Assembly (NCBI GenBank): GCA_035530655.1
Contig: DATKUK010000054.1
Coordinates: forward strand, 1 to 64,000
Source: DATKUK01 sp035530655
Lineage (GTDB): Bacteria; Planctomycetota; Phycisphaerae; UBA1845; DATKUK01
Direction: 5' to 3'
DNA: 64,000 nt
Shown piece after piece: positions 52,714-61,807 of this stretch (within the stretch, counting starts at the first letter, position 1; the number at the start of each line of letters is the position of its first letter). Under the pieces are notes generated by a model. That model worked only from the letters and a program-made list of their open reading frames with translations. It did no database searches and was not told the DNA's origin. The translations under genes were made by a program, and so were the position numbers.

Positions 52714-52914
52714 CTTGGGATCCCGCCATCGGCCCATGCGGCCGCGGCGCAGTCACGATTGTGGAGTCCGCTCGCAGGAGCGTGGTACCAAACCATGATT
52801 TCGTGAGCCTTCATTCATGATGCGGCACGAGTTGACGGCAAGCAGCGAGTCAACTTCCTTGAGCAGGCGGCCGTGCTTGAAGGCTGACACTTGTGGAGGA
52901 TTGTGAGGCCAGCC

Positions 52915-53970
52915 ATGAGCGCAGTACGGATCGGATTCGTCGGGGTTGGATCGATGGGGCAGATGGCCCATCTGCGGAACTACGTCAACATCGACGGGTG
53001 TCAGGTGGTCGCCCTGGCCGAGCTCAGGCCCAAGACCGCCCGCGCCGTCGCTGACCGATACGGCATCGCTCGCGTGTATCGCAACCATCGTGAGATGCTG
53101 GCGGCTGAACCACTGGACGGTGTGGTCGCCTCGCAGCCGTTTACGGCTCACGCCAGTCTGCTGCCGGATCTGTACGGGCACGTCAAGCACGTCTTCACCG
53201 AGAAGCCGCTGGCGGTATCGGTGGCGGCGGGCGAGAGCCTGGCGCGAGCGGCGGCGGAGGCCGGCTGCGTTCATATGGTCGGGTACAACAAGCGATCCGA
53301 CCCGGCCACCGAGCACGCCAGGGCGGTCATCGATGAGTGGACCTGCACCGGTCGGATGGGATCGCTGCGGTACGTGCGAATCACCATGCCGCCCGGGGAC
53401 TGGATCGCCGGCGGGTTCGTTGGACTCATAAAGAAGGACGACACAGCACCTGAGCTGCCTGTCGAGCCCAAGCCGGCGGATATGAGCGACGAGGCCTACA
53501 AGGCGTACGTCAGCTTCGTCAATTACTACATTCATCAGGTCAATCTGATGCGGCACCTGCTGGGCGAGCCCTACAAGGTGGCGCACGTCGACAAGGCGGG
53601 CATCCTGCTGGTGGTGCAGAGCCGATCGGGGGTCAGCGGCGTCATCGAAATGGCGCCCTATCAGACCACTGTGAAGTGGCACGAATCGGCGCTGATTGCG
53701 TTCGATCGTGGATACATTTTTCTTCGCCTGCCCGCGCCTTTGGCGATGAACCGATGCGGCACGGTGGAAGTCTACAGCGATCCGGGAGATGGTGTGACGC
53801 CCGAGCATCGTCAGCCCGTGATGCCGCCGATCCACGCCATGCGCCGCCAGGCGGAGAACTTCGTCAAGGTCTGCCGAGGCGAGATGGACCCGCCCTGCGA
53901 CGCCGCAGAGGCTGTGGAGGACCTGCGGGTTGCTCGCGATTACATCCAAATGCACTACGAAGGGGTGTGA
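52915..53970 (+). CDS. Gfo/Idh/MocA-family oxidoreductase
   Basis: A 351-residue NAD(P)-dependent sugar oxidoreductase. The Rossmann half has RIGFVGVGSMGQMAHLRNY, VVALAELRPKTARAVADRYG and the family's FTEKPLAVSVAAGE with the catalytic-type Lys. The C-terminal alpha/beta half follows, with FVNYYIHQVNLMRHLLGEPY providing the conserved His near the active site. GAGG lies 6 bases before the ATG. It is the first gene of a tight operon (4 bases to the GH4 gene, then 13 and 53 to the next two), so it probably acts on the sugar released by the GH4 enzyme. The exact substrate is unknown. Confidence 0.88.
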   Translation: MSAVRIGFVGVGSMGQMAHLRNYVNIDGCQVVALAELRPKTARAVADRYGIARVYRNHREMLAAEPLDGVVASQPFTAHASLLPDLYGHVKHVFTEKPLAVSVAAGESLARAAAEAGCVHMVGYNKRSDPATEHARAVIDEWTCTGRMGSLRYVRITMPPGDWIAGGFVGLIKKDDTAPELPVEPKPADMSDEAYKAYVSFVNYYIHQVNLMRHLLGEPYKVAHVDKAGILLVVQSRSGVSGVIEMAPYQTTVKWHESALIAFDRGYIFLRLPAPLAMNRCGTVEVYSDPGDGVTPEHRQPVMPPIHAMRRQAENFVKVCRGEMDPPCDAAEAVEDLRVARDYIQMHYEGV

Positions 53971-53974
53971 TGTC

Positions 53975-55408
53975 ATGTCCAGAAAGATCGCAATGATCGG
54001 TGCCGGCAGCCGTGTCTTCTGCAAGACGCTCATGAGCGACATCATGGCCACGCCGGCTCTGGCGGATAGCGAGTTCGCCCTGATGAGCCCAACCGAGGGC
54101 AAGCTGCGGCGAATGGAGGCCTTTGCCCGGCGCATGATCCGCGACAACGGCCTGGCGGCGCAAGCGTGGGCCACCACGAACCGCCGAGAGGCTATCCAGG
54201 ACGCCGACTTCGTCGTCGTGATGATCCAGGTGGGAGGGCTCGAGGCCTTCGGGATCGATTACGAGGTGCCGCTCGAGTACGGGGTCGATCAGTGCATCGC
54301 CGATTCGCTCGGGCCGGGCGGCGTGTTTCGCGGGCTTCGGACGATTCCTGTGCTGGTCGATATCGCCCGGGACATGGAAGAACTCGCCAGGCCCGGCGCC
54401 GTCATGCTTCAGTATGCCAACCCGATGGCGGGCAACTGCCTGGCGTTGGGTCAGGCCACCGACGCGACATTCGTGGGCCTTTGCCACGGCGTTCAGACGA
54501 CGCTCGATCTTATCGCCCGCTACTGCGACGTGCCCAAGGAGGAGATTTCCTACACCTGCGGCGGCATCAACCATATGGACTGGTTCCTGTCGCTGCGGCA
54601 CAAAGATCGCGACCTCTATCCCAGACTCCGCGAGGTGTTCGAGAAGCCCGAGTATTACAAGAACGAGAAGGTCCGCGGCGAGGTGTTCAGGCACTTCGGC
54701 TACTTCATGACCGAAAGCACGGGCCATCTGAGCGAATATGTCCCCTGGTTCCGCCAAAGCCGCAAAGCGCTCGATCTGTACTGCGACGAACCCGGTTTCG
54801 GTGGCGAGAGCGGCGCCTACTACAGGTATTGCCGGGCCGTGGAGCAGAAGTACGCCGAGCATGACCCGTTGGAGTACGAGACGACCAGGATCGAAAGTCG
54901 AAGCGTCGAGTACTGCTCCTATATCATCGAGGCGCTGGTCACCGGCCGGCCGTTCCGCTTCATGGGTAACGTGCGAAACGACGGGTACATCACCAACCTG
55001 CCCGATGGTTGCTGTGTCGAGGTGCCGACCTTTGCCGACGACACCGGTTTACACCCCACTGTCATCGGCGACCTGCCGCCGCAGTGCGCCGCGGCGTGCG
55101 TGAGCAACGTCAGCGTGCAGGTCCTCGGCGGGCAAGCCGCGCTGCTTGCCGATCCCGAGGCGATCGTCCACGCGGTGGCGATGGACCCGCTCACTTCGGC
55201 TGTCTGCACGTTGAAGGACGTTCGTGACATGTGTGCCGAAATGCTCGAAGCCCAGAGGCAGTGGCTGCCGCAGTTCGAGGGGCGCTCTATCCGGAAGACT
55301 CCGACGATCAGCATTCCGCCTGGCTGCAAGCCCGTCGACGTCCCGCTGGATCCCGCGTTGGCCATCAGCAAGCGATTTGCTACGCTGATCGAACAAGCGA
55401 CCGACTGA
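53975..55408 (+). CDS. GH4-family glycosidase (alpha-galactosidase/alpha-galacturonidase-like)
   Basis: GH4 enzymes cleave glycosides by an unusual NAD-dependent redox mechanism needing Mn2+. The 477-residue product has the N-terminal NAD fold KIAMIGAGSRVFCKTLMSDI, FVVVMIQVGGLEAFGIDYEV, MLQYANPMAGNCLAL, and the metal-site Cys and His in FVGLCHGVQTTLDL and YTCGGINHMDWFLSL. The HMDW context and FRFMGNVRNDGYITNLPDGC point to the alpha-galactosidase/uronidase branch rather than maltose-phosphate hydrolases. It has no signal peptide, so it works in the cytoplasm on imported oligosaccharides. It is the second gene of the operon that starts with a Gfo/Idh/MocA enzyme, whose redox chemistry it may complement. 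Confidence 0.88.
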   Translation: MSRKIAMIGAGSRVFCKTLMSDIMATPALADSEFALMSPTEGKLRRMEAFARRMIRDNGLAAQAWATTNRREAIQDADFVVVMIQVGGLEAFGIDYEVPLEYGVDQCIADSLGPGGVFRGLRTIPVLVDIARDMEELARPGAVMLQYANPMAGNCLALGQATDATFVGLCHGVQTTLDLIARYCDVPKEEISYTCGGINHMDWFLSLRHKDRDLYPRLREVFEKPEYYKNEKVRGEVFRHFGYFMTESTGHLSEYVPWFRQSRKALDLYCDEPGFGGESGAYYRYCRAVEQKYAEHDPLEYETTRIESRSVEYCSYIIEALVTGRPFRFMGNVRNDGYITNLPDGCCVEVPTFADDTGLHPTVIGDLPPQCAAACVSNVSVQVLGGQAALLADPEAIVHAVAMDPLTSAVCTLKDVRDMCAEMLEAQRQWLPQFEGRSIRKTPTISIPPGCKPVDVPLDPALAISKRFATLIEQATD

Positions 55409-55421
55409 CAGGAGATCGTAA

Positions 55422-56525
55422 ATGCCGCCTGTACGTTTTCAGAAGATCCTCATTGCCGACGAACGGTACGAATCGGCCGGCGTGTTCGACGTCGACAACG
55501 ACGGCGTGCTGGACATCGTCAGCGGCGGGTACTGGTATCGCGGCCCGCACTTCGACCGCAAGTGCAGGATCGGCGAGCTGGCGCCCATCGGCGAATACTT
55601 CGACGATTTCTCCACCATTCCCATCGACGTCAACGGCAACGGCTACCTGGATTTCGTGACCGGGGGCTGGTGGGGCAACACCATTCGATGGCGCGAAAAC
55701 CCCAAGGGCGATCCGGCCGCCGAATGGGCTGAGCACGTCATCGCCGAGGTGGGCAACGTCGAGACGACCCGCGCGTGGGACGTCGACGGCGACGGCCAAC
55801 TGGAGATCGTGCCGAATACGCCGAACGGTCCGCAGCGTTTTTTCAAGCTCATCACCGACGAGCACGGCAAAGGGACCGGACGGTTCAAGGAATATGTCGT
55901 TTATGATGCGCCGAGCGGACATGGCTTCGGCTTCGGCGATATCAACGGAAACGGGCGCGGCGACATCGTTCTGGCCAAGGGCTGGCTCGAGGCGCCGGAG
56001 GATCCCTTGCGTGGTACGTGGCGATACCACCAGGAGTTCGATCTGGGATCGGCAAGCTGTCCGGTCCTGGTGGTGGACGTGAACGGCGACGGGCGCAACG
56101 ACCTGATCGTCGGGCAGTCGCACGCGTACGGGCTCGACTGGTGGGAGCAGCGAGCGGTCGGCGGCAAGCGCTCCTGGGTCAAACATCCGATCGATCCGTT
56201 CAACAGCCAATACCACGATTTGTGGTGGGCCGACATTGACGGCGACGGCCAATGTGAGCTTGTTACCGGCAAGCGCTATCGCGCCCACTGCGGTCACGAT
56301 CCGGGGGCCGACGACTACGTCGGCATCTACTACTTCAAATGGACAGGCGAGGGGTTCAGCAAGCAAGTGATCGATTTCGGTCCGGCCCGCGTCGGGACGG
56401 GTGTGGGCATCTGTTTCCAGGTGATCGACATTGACGGCGACGGCAGATTGGATATTGTCGCGCCGGGCAAGGACGGGTTGTACCTGCTGAAGAACCTGGG
56501 CCCCGCCGGCGGCATGCAGAGGTGA
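55422..56525 (+). CDS. FG-GAP/VCBS repeat protein
   Basis: A 367-residue protein made of beta-propeller repeats, each with a calcium-binding-like DxDxDGxxD loop: FDVDNDGVLDIVSGGYWYRG, IDVNGNGYLDFVTGGWW, WDVDGDGQLEIVPNTPNG, GDINGNGRGDIVLAKGWLE, VDVNGDGRNDLIVGQSHA, ADIDGDGQCELVTGKRY and IDIDGDGRLDIVAPGKDGLY, that is seven blades. AGGAGA precedes the ATG. Unusually for this class there is no signal peptide. It lies in the operon between the GH4 gene and a beta-helix protein. It probably binds carbohydrate or protein; no enzymatic residues are evident. Confidence 0.88.
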   Translation: MPPVRFQKILIADERYESAGVFDVDNDGVLDIVSGGYWYRGPHFDRKCRIGELAPIGEYFDDFSTIPIDVNGNGYLDFVTGGWWGNTIRWRENPKGDPAAEWAEHVIAEVGNVETTRAWDVDGDGQLEIVPNTPNGPQRFFKLITDEHGKGTGRFKEYVVYDAPSGHGFGFGDINGNGRGDIVLAKGWLEAPEDPLRGTWRYHQEFDLGSASCPVLVVDVNGDGRNDLIVGQSHAYGLDWWEQRAVGGKRSWVKHPIDPFNSQYHDLWWADIDGDGQCELVTGKRYRAHCGHDPGADDYVGIYYFKWTGEGFSKQVIDFGPARVGTGVGICFQVIDIDGDGRLDIVAPGKDGLYLLKNLGPAGGMQR

Positions 56526-56578
56526 GACCCCGCGACCGGGCCGCCCCGCAAGAGCAGTATCCCCCGAGGAAAGACTTG

Positions 56579-58042
56579 ATGCGTGAGTACGCGATAGCTT
56601 TAACAGATAGTGGTCGGCACGCGCGGCGCCGGACGGTGGACCAACGAGCGCTGCAGGACGCCCGAAACCGGGTTGTCGGGCGGCGCGGTCGAATCCTGTG
56701 CACTGCGGCTGTCGCGTTACTGTGTGTCTGTTCGGACATCCTGGCGCAACGTCCGCCGGATGCCCGTCGCGTGGCTGGAGGCAGAGGCGGCCACCATCGA
56801 ACACTACCAAAGGAGGCGGAAGCTGTGCCCGAGTCGTTTGTATTTCCTTCCTGGGTCGAGGACAAGATCGACGTGGCCACCGTTGCGGCTATGGCGGCCA
56901 AGGCGCCTCCGCTGCCCGCGCCGACGGGCGCGGTTGTCCGCGTCGGTACGGCCGAGCAGTTGACGGTTGCTCTGGCGGACGCACAGCCGGGCACGACGGT
57001 TCTTCTGGCCGACGGGGTCTATCCGGTGGCCGAGCGGATCTGGATCAGGCAGGACGGCATCTGCCTGCGCGGCGAAAGCGGCGACCGCGAGAAGGTGATC
57101 TTTGACGGCAGCGGCGGCGGGCCTCACGACGACATGATTGTCCTGCGCGGCGCGAAAGACGTGCTTATTGCCGATCTGACCGTCCGCAACTGTATGCACT
57201 ACGGCATCCTGTTCTACGGCGACAGCGACGTGCAGCGTCTCCGCATCCATAACGTAAAGTTCCACAACATCTGGACGCGCGGCGTCAAAGGCACGCACCC
57301 GGCCCGCATCGGCGACCACGGGAGGAATCTGCATCCGCCCGAGACGATGGAGAAGATCCGACCCAGCAGCGGATCGATCCGTTACTGCCTGTTCGTCAAT
57401 GATACGATCAAGACGTTCGCCGACGACGGCTTCCGCGGCGACTACGTCAGCGGCATGGACATGATGGGCCTGAGAGACTGGGTTATCGCCGATAATGTCT
57501 TTGTGGGCATACGCGGCAAGAACGGAAGGGGGCGCGGGGCGATCTTCGTGTGGGTCGGCAGCGAGCACGTCGTGTCAGAGCGGAACGTCTTCGTCAACTG
57601 CGATCGATCGATCTGCTACGGCAATCCGTCGGGCGAGCCACTGCACATGATTCGCGGCGTGGTGCGGAACAACGTCATCGTCAACGGCCGCTACTCGGCC
57701 ATCGAGATCATCAGCACGCGCGATACGCTGGTCTACAACAACAGCGTGTGGGCCACGGACATGAGGCACGATACCGTGTGCTTCTCGCGCGAGGACGACG
57801 GCGCCCGGTTCTACAACAACCTGGTGCACGGCTGGGTGCACTGCCCCGATACGCTCGACCACGGCAACAACATCATCGGTGACCTTACCGGGTATTTCGT
57901 GGACCCGGAAAACGCCGACCTCCGGCTGACACCCAAGGCCGGCCGTGCAGTGGGCAAGGCCCTGCCGCTTGCCGAGGTCGCCGAGGACTTTCGAGGCAAA
58001 AAACGCCCGGACAAGCCGACCATCGGCGCGCTGGAGCCCTGA
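56579..58042 (+). CDS. Right-handed beta-helix protein (pectate-lyase-like)
   Basis: A 487-residue protein. Residues ~40-58 (RILCTAAVALLCVCSDILA) form a hydrophobic export segment, with a long basic N-terminal region before it, so the true start may be further in. From ~120 it is a parallel beta-helix: VGTAEQLTVALADAQPGTTV, LLADGVYPVAERIWIRQDGI, KDVLIADLTVRNCMHYGILF, DSDVQRLRIHNVKFHNIWTR, RGVVRNNVIVNGRYSAIEII and TLVYNNSVWATDM. This coil layout is typical of polysaccharide lyases (e.g. PL6) and of some surface proteins. Catalytic residues were not assigned. GAGG before the ATG at 56579 supports that start. It ends the carbohydrate operon. Confidence 0.78.
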   Translation: MREYAIALTDSGRHARRRTVDQRALQDARNRVVGRRGRILCTAAVALLCVCSDILAQRPPDARRVAGGRGGHHRTLPKEAEAVPESFVFPSWVEDKIDVATVAAMAAKAPPLPAPTGAVVRVGTAEQLTVALADAQPGTTVLLADGVYPVAERIWIRQDGICLRGESGDREKVIFDGSGGGPHDDMIVLRGAKDVLIADLTVRNCMHYGILFYGDSDVQRLRIHNVKFHNIWTRGVKGTHPARIGDHGRNLHPPETMEKIRPSSGSIRYCLFVNDTIKTFADDGFRGDYVSGMDMMGLRDWVIADNVFVGIRGKNGRGRGAIFVWVGSEHVVSERNVFVNCDRSICYGNPSGEPLHMIRGVVRNNVIVNGRYSAIEIISTRDTLVYNNSVWATDMRHDTVCFSREDDGARFYNNLVHGWVHCPDTLDHGNNIIGDLTGYFVDPENADLRLTPKAGRAVGKALPLAEVAEDFRGKKRPDKPTIGALEP

Positions 58043-58094
58043 CGCCTCTCGGAAGCGCGGCCTTGCACGGGACCTGTCCCCGTTCCGTATCCAG

Positions 58095-59546
58095 CTAGTT
58101 CCGCTGATCCCTGCGTAGACGTCGCTTGCGGAACACAAGCACGCATCCCAGCACCAGCATGACTGCGACGACGGCGACGAGGAACAACCGTAGCGGCGAT
58201 ATCTGGGATATAGTTGACCTGTCCTCTGCGGCGATCGGACGTCGGTCGACCTCGTCTGCTTCCGGTGTGTTGGCAGCGGTTGCTTCGTCGGCGTTCTCGG
58301 TTTGCCCTTTCTGTTTTTTCATCCTCCTGACAGACTCTACAGCGTCTTGCAGCGCTTCCTGCGTGGCGTCGTCGTCCAGGCCAAATCGATAATCAATCCC
58401 GGCAATGCGGTCGTTCATCCGAGCCCCGATGGGGACGATGGAAGTTCCATCGAACAGGCTGTCGTCGACCCCGGCGTTGATGGCCATCTGCTCGGCCTCG
58501 TACGTCTCGGTCAGGTAGGCACGATACTGGCCGTCGGCACCTTCACGAAGGCACTCCATTGTGACCTTTTGAGGCAGCCATAATCCGTTACCCATGTCCT
58601 GAAATTCGCTGCCCTTGTAGCGCACGATGATCGCCACGCCGTCGACCTCCGTCTTGTGCTCGAGCATCGAAGGAGCGAAGTTGCGCTCGACATCGAGATA
58701 GTAGACGTTGAGCGGCGGCACCATGCCCTGGGTTACGACGAGCATCTCCCTCCCATCGAGCGTGGTTGTCTCGGGTTCTACGTACACCAACTCCGGCAGT
58801 CGCTCTATCAGGCCCGCAAAGTCCAGATATGAGAGCATGGTGGTCCCGGCCTGCTTGTCACCGAGCATGGCACCTACAGGCAGCCAATGATCGTCGTCGC
58901 GATAGTACCAATTCAGTGAGGAAGGCTTATGCCTGTTTGCCGCGTTGACTCGACGGTTGTAGCTGACCTCCACCTCGCCGTCGAAAGCCCGCGCCAGGGT
59001 CGGCGCGTCGTCGCCTTGACCGTGGCTCGACGTGCCATAGGCCACAGTGCGAAACAGCTTTGCGCCTGACTGTGCGAAGTGAATCCGCTGATGCAGCGTC
59101 TTCGGATCGGTGTCCGGACTGATGCTGTATACACCTTCGCAGAGCGCAGCGTCGAGAGTGCGATTCTTGGTGTAGCGGAACTGACAATTATCAATCGTTT
59201 GCCGCTTCGCTTTGAAGATTGCGGCCAGTTCGAGCGGCTGGACCATTCCCGGTGGTCGAGCGTTGGCGTACGCTCGCAGGACGGATCTCAGCAGACGGTC
59301 GGCATCCGGGTCGTGAAAGATCCTGTCCTGGTGCTTGGCAACGACTTCGTTGAATTCGGCCGGGGTCATAATTCGGTTGTTTCGTCGTTCGAACTCGCGC
59401 AGCCCTGCCTCCACCGCCGCCACCACGGGTGATGAAGACGTCCCCGAGTCACCCCGCCCCTGAGGATTTGTCAGAATCAGCATCACACAGGCAAACATTC
59501 CCACCAGTTGCGCCTTGCGCCTTCGATTCATCCCGCTCTGTCGCAT
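58095..59546 (-). CDS. Secreted protein with C-terminal membrane anchor, unknown family
   Basis: A 483-residue exported protein: signal peptide at about residues 15-35 (LVGMFACVMLILTNPQG). The middle has beta-rich phrases (KRQTIDNCQFRYTKNRTL, DGEVEVSYNRRVN, YLDFAGLIERLPELVYVEPE, MLEHKTEVDGVAIIVRYKGS, LPQKVTMECLREGADGQYRA) that resemble LolA-like or related lipid-binding half-barrels; this is weak. An acidic linker leads to a C-terminal membrane helix (about 450-472, PLRLFLVAVVAVMLVLGCV) and a positive tail (RKRRLRRDQRN). An ATG at 59531 is also possible. It is the last gene of the minus-strand cluster containing the Cys-rich peptide. Confidence 0.7.
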   Translation of the reverse strand: MRQSGMNRRRKAQLVGMFACVMLILTNPQGRGDSGTSSSPVVAAVEAGLREFERRNNRIMTPAEFNEVVAKHQDRIFHDPDADRLLRSVLRAYANARPPGMVQPLELAAIFKAKRQTIDNCQFRYTKNRTLDAALCEGVYSISPDTDPKTLHQRIHFAQSGAKLFRTVAYGTSSHGQGDDAPTLARAFDGEVEVSYNRRVNAANRHKPSSLNWYYRDDDHWLPVGAMLGDKQAGTTMLSYLDFAGLIERLPELVYVEPETTTLDGREMLVVTQGMVPPLNVYYLDVERNFAPSMLEHKTEVDGVAIIVRYKGSEFQDMGNGLWLPQKVTMECLREGADGQYRAYLTETYEAEQMAINAGVDDSLFDGTSIVPIGARMNDRIAGIDYRFGLDDDATQEALQDAVESVRRMKKQKGQTENADEATAANTPEADEVDRRPIAAEDRSTISQISPLRLFLVAVVAVMLVLGCVLVFRKRRLRRDQRN

Positions 59547-59721
59547 CGGTCTTCTCCCGTTTCGGACCGGATTCGGTTACTTTGGACCCTCTGGGACACA
59601 CGCCACCGCGTAACGAAGCCGTTCGGCTTGGCGCACGCCACGACGCTTCACAAGTATCGCTACGTCCTGCGAGCCCAATGCCATCACCTGGATCCTCCCC
59701 GGCGCGCCCGCTTGGCGGGCG

Positions 59722-60816
59722 TTACCTATTGCTGTCGCTCGTGGCGGCCGGGCGGGGCACGAAGGCGATCCACGGAATGCAGGCGATCACCTGCTGCGAT
59801 TGGGCGCTCCTGATCTGCAGTGTGCCCCGGACCAAGCCGGGCTTCTGGATCTTTTTCGCGTCAAAGGTGCACGCCAGCACGTACTCTCCCTCCTGCTGCT
59901 TCACTCGGCCGGAATCTTGCACGACGGTCACGGCCGACGACTCCGCACCCGCTACGATCGGCCCGCTGGCCAGGTCCTGCATTTTCAGGGCGCACCTGCG
60001 AGTAACCGTTCCGCCTGGACGTACCGTGCCGAAGTTGATCCGGCTGGGGTCGCAGACGTACCGGCCGAGAACAAACGCCAACATGGGCAGCCTGACCATC
60101 TTTTTCCAGTCCTTCTCGGTGCCCAGAATCATGATTCTGGCCTCAGCGCTGATCGATCCCGGGGTCAGTTGGCGCGCGTCACACGTCACCCGCAACGGCA
60201 CGCGGCGAATGCTGGTAGGACTGTCTGGATTCTGGACGTGCGCTGGGCCCGTTTCAGGTTCCGCCAACGTGAGCGAGAAAACCTCGCCGCCGATGATGCT
60301 CCATTCGACCGTGAACTTGCCGAGCCCATAGCAACTTACAACAACCGTTTCGTCATAAGTTTCACCGCCTTGCACCTCCCCGAACGCCACGTGTGACGGG
60401 TCGAGTGCAGCACCTCTCACGAAGGCCCGCGCCTCCAACACAATCTGTTCGCGCTTCGGGTCGTCCGTCACTATCAGCAGGCGTGACGTGACCGGCCCAC
60501 GTTTCCCGCGACCGGATAGGGCCATCTTGACCACCCCACGTTCCGTTGGCTGCAGAACGGGTGGGTAATCGACGGCTCTGATACAGGCTGCGCAGGAAGG
60601 TCTGGCTGACAGAATCCGCACTGCCCTGTCCCCTTGGTTCCAGATGCGAAACTCATGAATGGCTTCGACTTGGTCATCGATCACGCCGAAATCATGTGTA
60701 CGTTCGTGGATCGTCAGTCCGGTGCCCAGTACCGGAGTCTGCCAAGAGAAGACAATGGCAACCACAGCGCCAATTGGGGTGTGGCGCTTGCCAAAAGAGA
60801 CGCCTTTAGTGAACAT
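59722..60816 (-). CDS. Secreted DUF1573-like protein
   Basis: A 364-residue exported protein. The ATG at 60816 is used because AAGGGA lies 6 bases upstream; an in-frame ATG at 60849 would extend it. The signal peptide is at about 14-32 (PIGAVVAIVFSWQTPVLG). The mature N-terminus HERTHDFGVIDDQVEAIHEF, then RIWNQGDRAVRILSARPSCA, matches the DUF1573 immunoglobulin-like domain (DFG near the start, N/R-x-G-x-x-x-L strand, then a cysteine region, here SCAACI), followed by similar Ig-like repeats (DPSHVAFGEVQGGETYDETV and DPSRINFGTVRPGGTVTRRC). In other phyla DUF1573 proteins are often next to thioredoxin-like and peptide genes. Its role is unknown. Confidence 0.82.
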   Translation of the reverse strand: MFTKGVSFGKRHTPIGAVVAIVFSWQTPVLGTGLTIHERTHDFGVIDDQVEAIHEFRIWNQGDRAVRILSARPSCAACIRAVDYPPVLQPTERGVVKMALSGRGKRGPVTSRLLIVTDDPKREQIVLEARAFVRGAALDPSHVAFGEVQGGETYDETVVVSCYGLGKFTVEWSIIGGEVFSLTLAEPETGPAHVQNPDSPTSIRRVPLRVTCDARQLTPGSISAEARIMILGTEKDWKKMVRLPMLAFVLGRYVCDPSRINFGTVRPGGTVTRRCALKMQDLASGPIVAGAESSAVTVVQDSGRVKQQEGEYVLACTFDAKKIQKPGLVRGTLQIRSAQSQQVIACIPWIAFVPRPAATSDSNR

Positions 60817-60923
60817 CGCAGATCCCTTGCCTTCGAGTACGTGTCGCACCGCAATGCGACCGTCGGATAGCTATCGATTCGCTTGACCGGGTCCTTACGG
60901 CAGCGCTTCGCGAGGCACCGAGG

Positions 60924-61622
60924 TCAGCTCCCCCGGACCTCCCGCCGGCGCCGAAGACTTACAACCCGCCACAGCCCTAAAGCCACCGCAGCCAGCAACA
61001 GAACTGCGGCCGCTGTATTCCTGATCGCCTCGAGCGCTCCCTTATGATCATAGCATATTTCGGAGGCCGCCTGCAAGAGACCGCCGGGCCCGTCGGCGAC
61101 CGGCAGCACGATTGCCTGGCCGTCCCATCTGTCCGTCAGTGAATCGAGTGACCAGGCCATGTTGTAATTCGGATAGTCGATGACGTGTACATGACCGCCC
61201 GCATAGTTCACGGCAACGACGCAGTGGTCGATCCCACTTGAGCCCTCTCTGCGTACCGGAAGGATGAGCACGTGCGACTGTTTCTGCAGGCACGTTCTTA
61301 ACTGGCGGGGCGTGACCAGGCGAAGATGTGATGCGATGTCTATCGCGCGCAGACCCTGGTAAAGCTCCGCCAGCGAGTGTTTCTTACGTTCCTTGCCGCC
61401 CAGAAGCTCGGTGATTTCTCGGAGGGAGCAGTCCCGGCCTAGCCAAAGTGTTACGACGTAGATGGCCGCCGGTCCGCACGCCGTTGCGTCTCTGAGACGA
61501 TGCTCGAAGGAGGAGCGCCCAGCGCACCGGGCCGCGCTGGAGACGCATGCAATTAGAATGGCTGCCGCTAACACCGCAACTCGCTTATTCATCGCTTCGC
61601 GATTTTGCCGGACGATGGGCAT
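60924..61622 (-). CDS. Stand-alone C39-like peptidase, exported and C-terminally anchored
   Basis: A 232-residue protein. It has a signal peptide (RVAVLAAAILIACVSSAARC), a C39-type papain-fold domain, and a C-terminal membrane helix (203-222, AAAVLLLAAVALGLWRVVSL) with an Arg-rich tail. The candidate triad is Cys49 (TACGPAAIYV), His133 (IDHCVVAVNYAGGHVHV) and Asp149 (VIDYPN). The helical insert LREITELLGG fits C39. The usual oxyanion Gln six residues before Cys is absent (Leu43), so activity is not certain. The topology puts the catalytic domain outside the cytoplasm, unlike C39 domains of bacteriocin exporters. AGAGG supports the ATG at 61622; 61592 is an alternative. It directly follows the Cys-rich peptide gene. 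Confidence 0.75.
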   Translation of the reverse strand: MPIVRQNREAMNKRVAVLAAAILIACVSSAARCAGRSSFEHRLRDATACGPAAIYVVTLWLGRDCSLREITELLGGKERKKHSLAELYQGLRAIDIASHLRLVTPRQLRTCLQKQSHVLILPVRREGSSGIDHCVVAVNYAGGHVHVIDYPNYNMAWSLDSLTDRWDGQAIVLPVADGPGGLLQAASEICYDHKGALEAIRNTAAAVLLLAAVALGLWRVVSLRRRREVRGS

Positions 61623-61784
61623 CGTAGCAACCTCTGTCGTGGCGACCCCCGATCCTTTGCTGATTCCTTCTGGACTCACCTTCACGAGCACCTGTAGGCA
61701 GGCGCGGGGCGGGTCGTGCGTGTCACCCACGCCCGCCCTCCGCCTAATAGAAGTCGAGGTGCGCGCGAACACTGTCTACCTTAC

Positions 61785-61804
61785 CGGGCGGACGCCTCCG
61801 CCCG
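61785..61804 (-). other. Intercistronic hairpin after the Cys-rich peptide gene
   Basis: CGGGCGGA (61785-61792) and TCCGCCCG (61797-61804) make a perfect 8-base stem with a 4-base loop, 3 bases past the stop codon of the Cys-rich peptide. No T-run follows on the minus strand. Such hairpins between a small abundant product and its processing gene can stabilise or attenuate the transcript; that role is inferred. Confidence 0.5.
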
Positions 61805-61807
61805 CAA

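Noticed and set aside
55380..56810. 476-codon minus-strand frame
   Set aside because: Antisense to the FG-GAP repeat gene; its Val/Asp-rich repeats are mirror images of the DxDxDG repeats.
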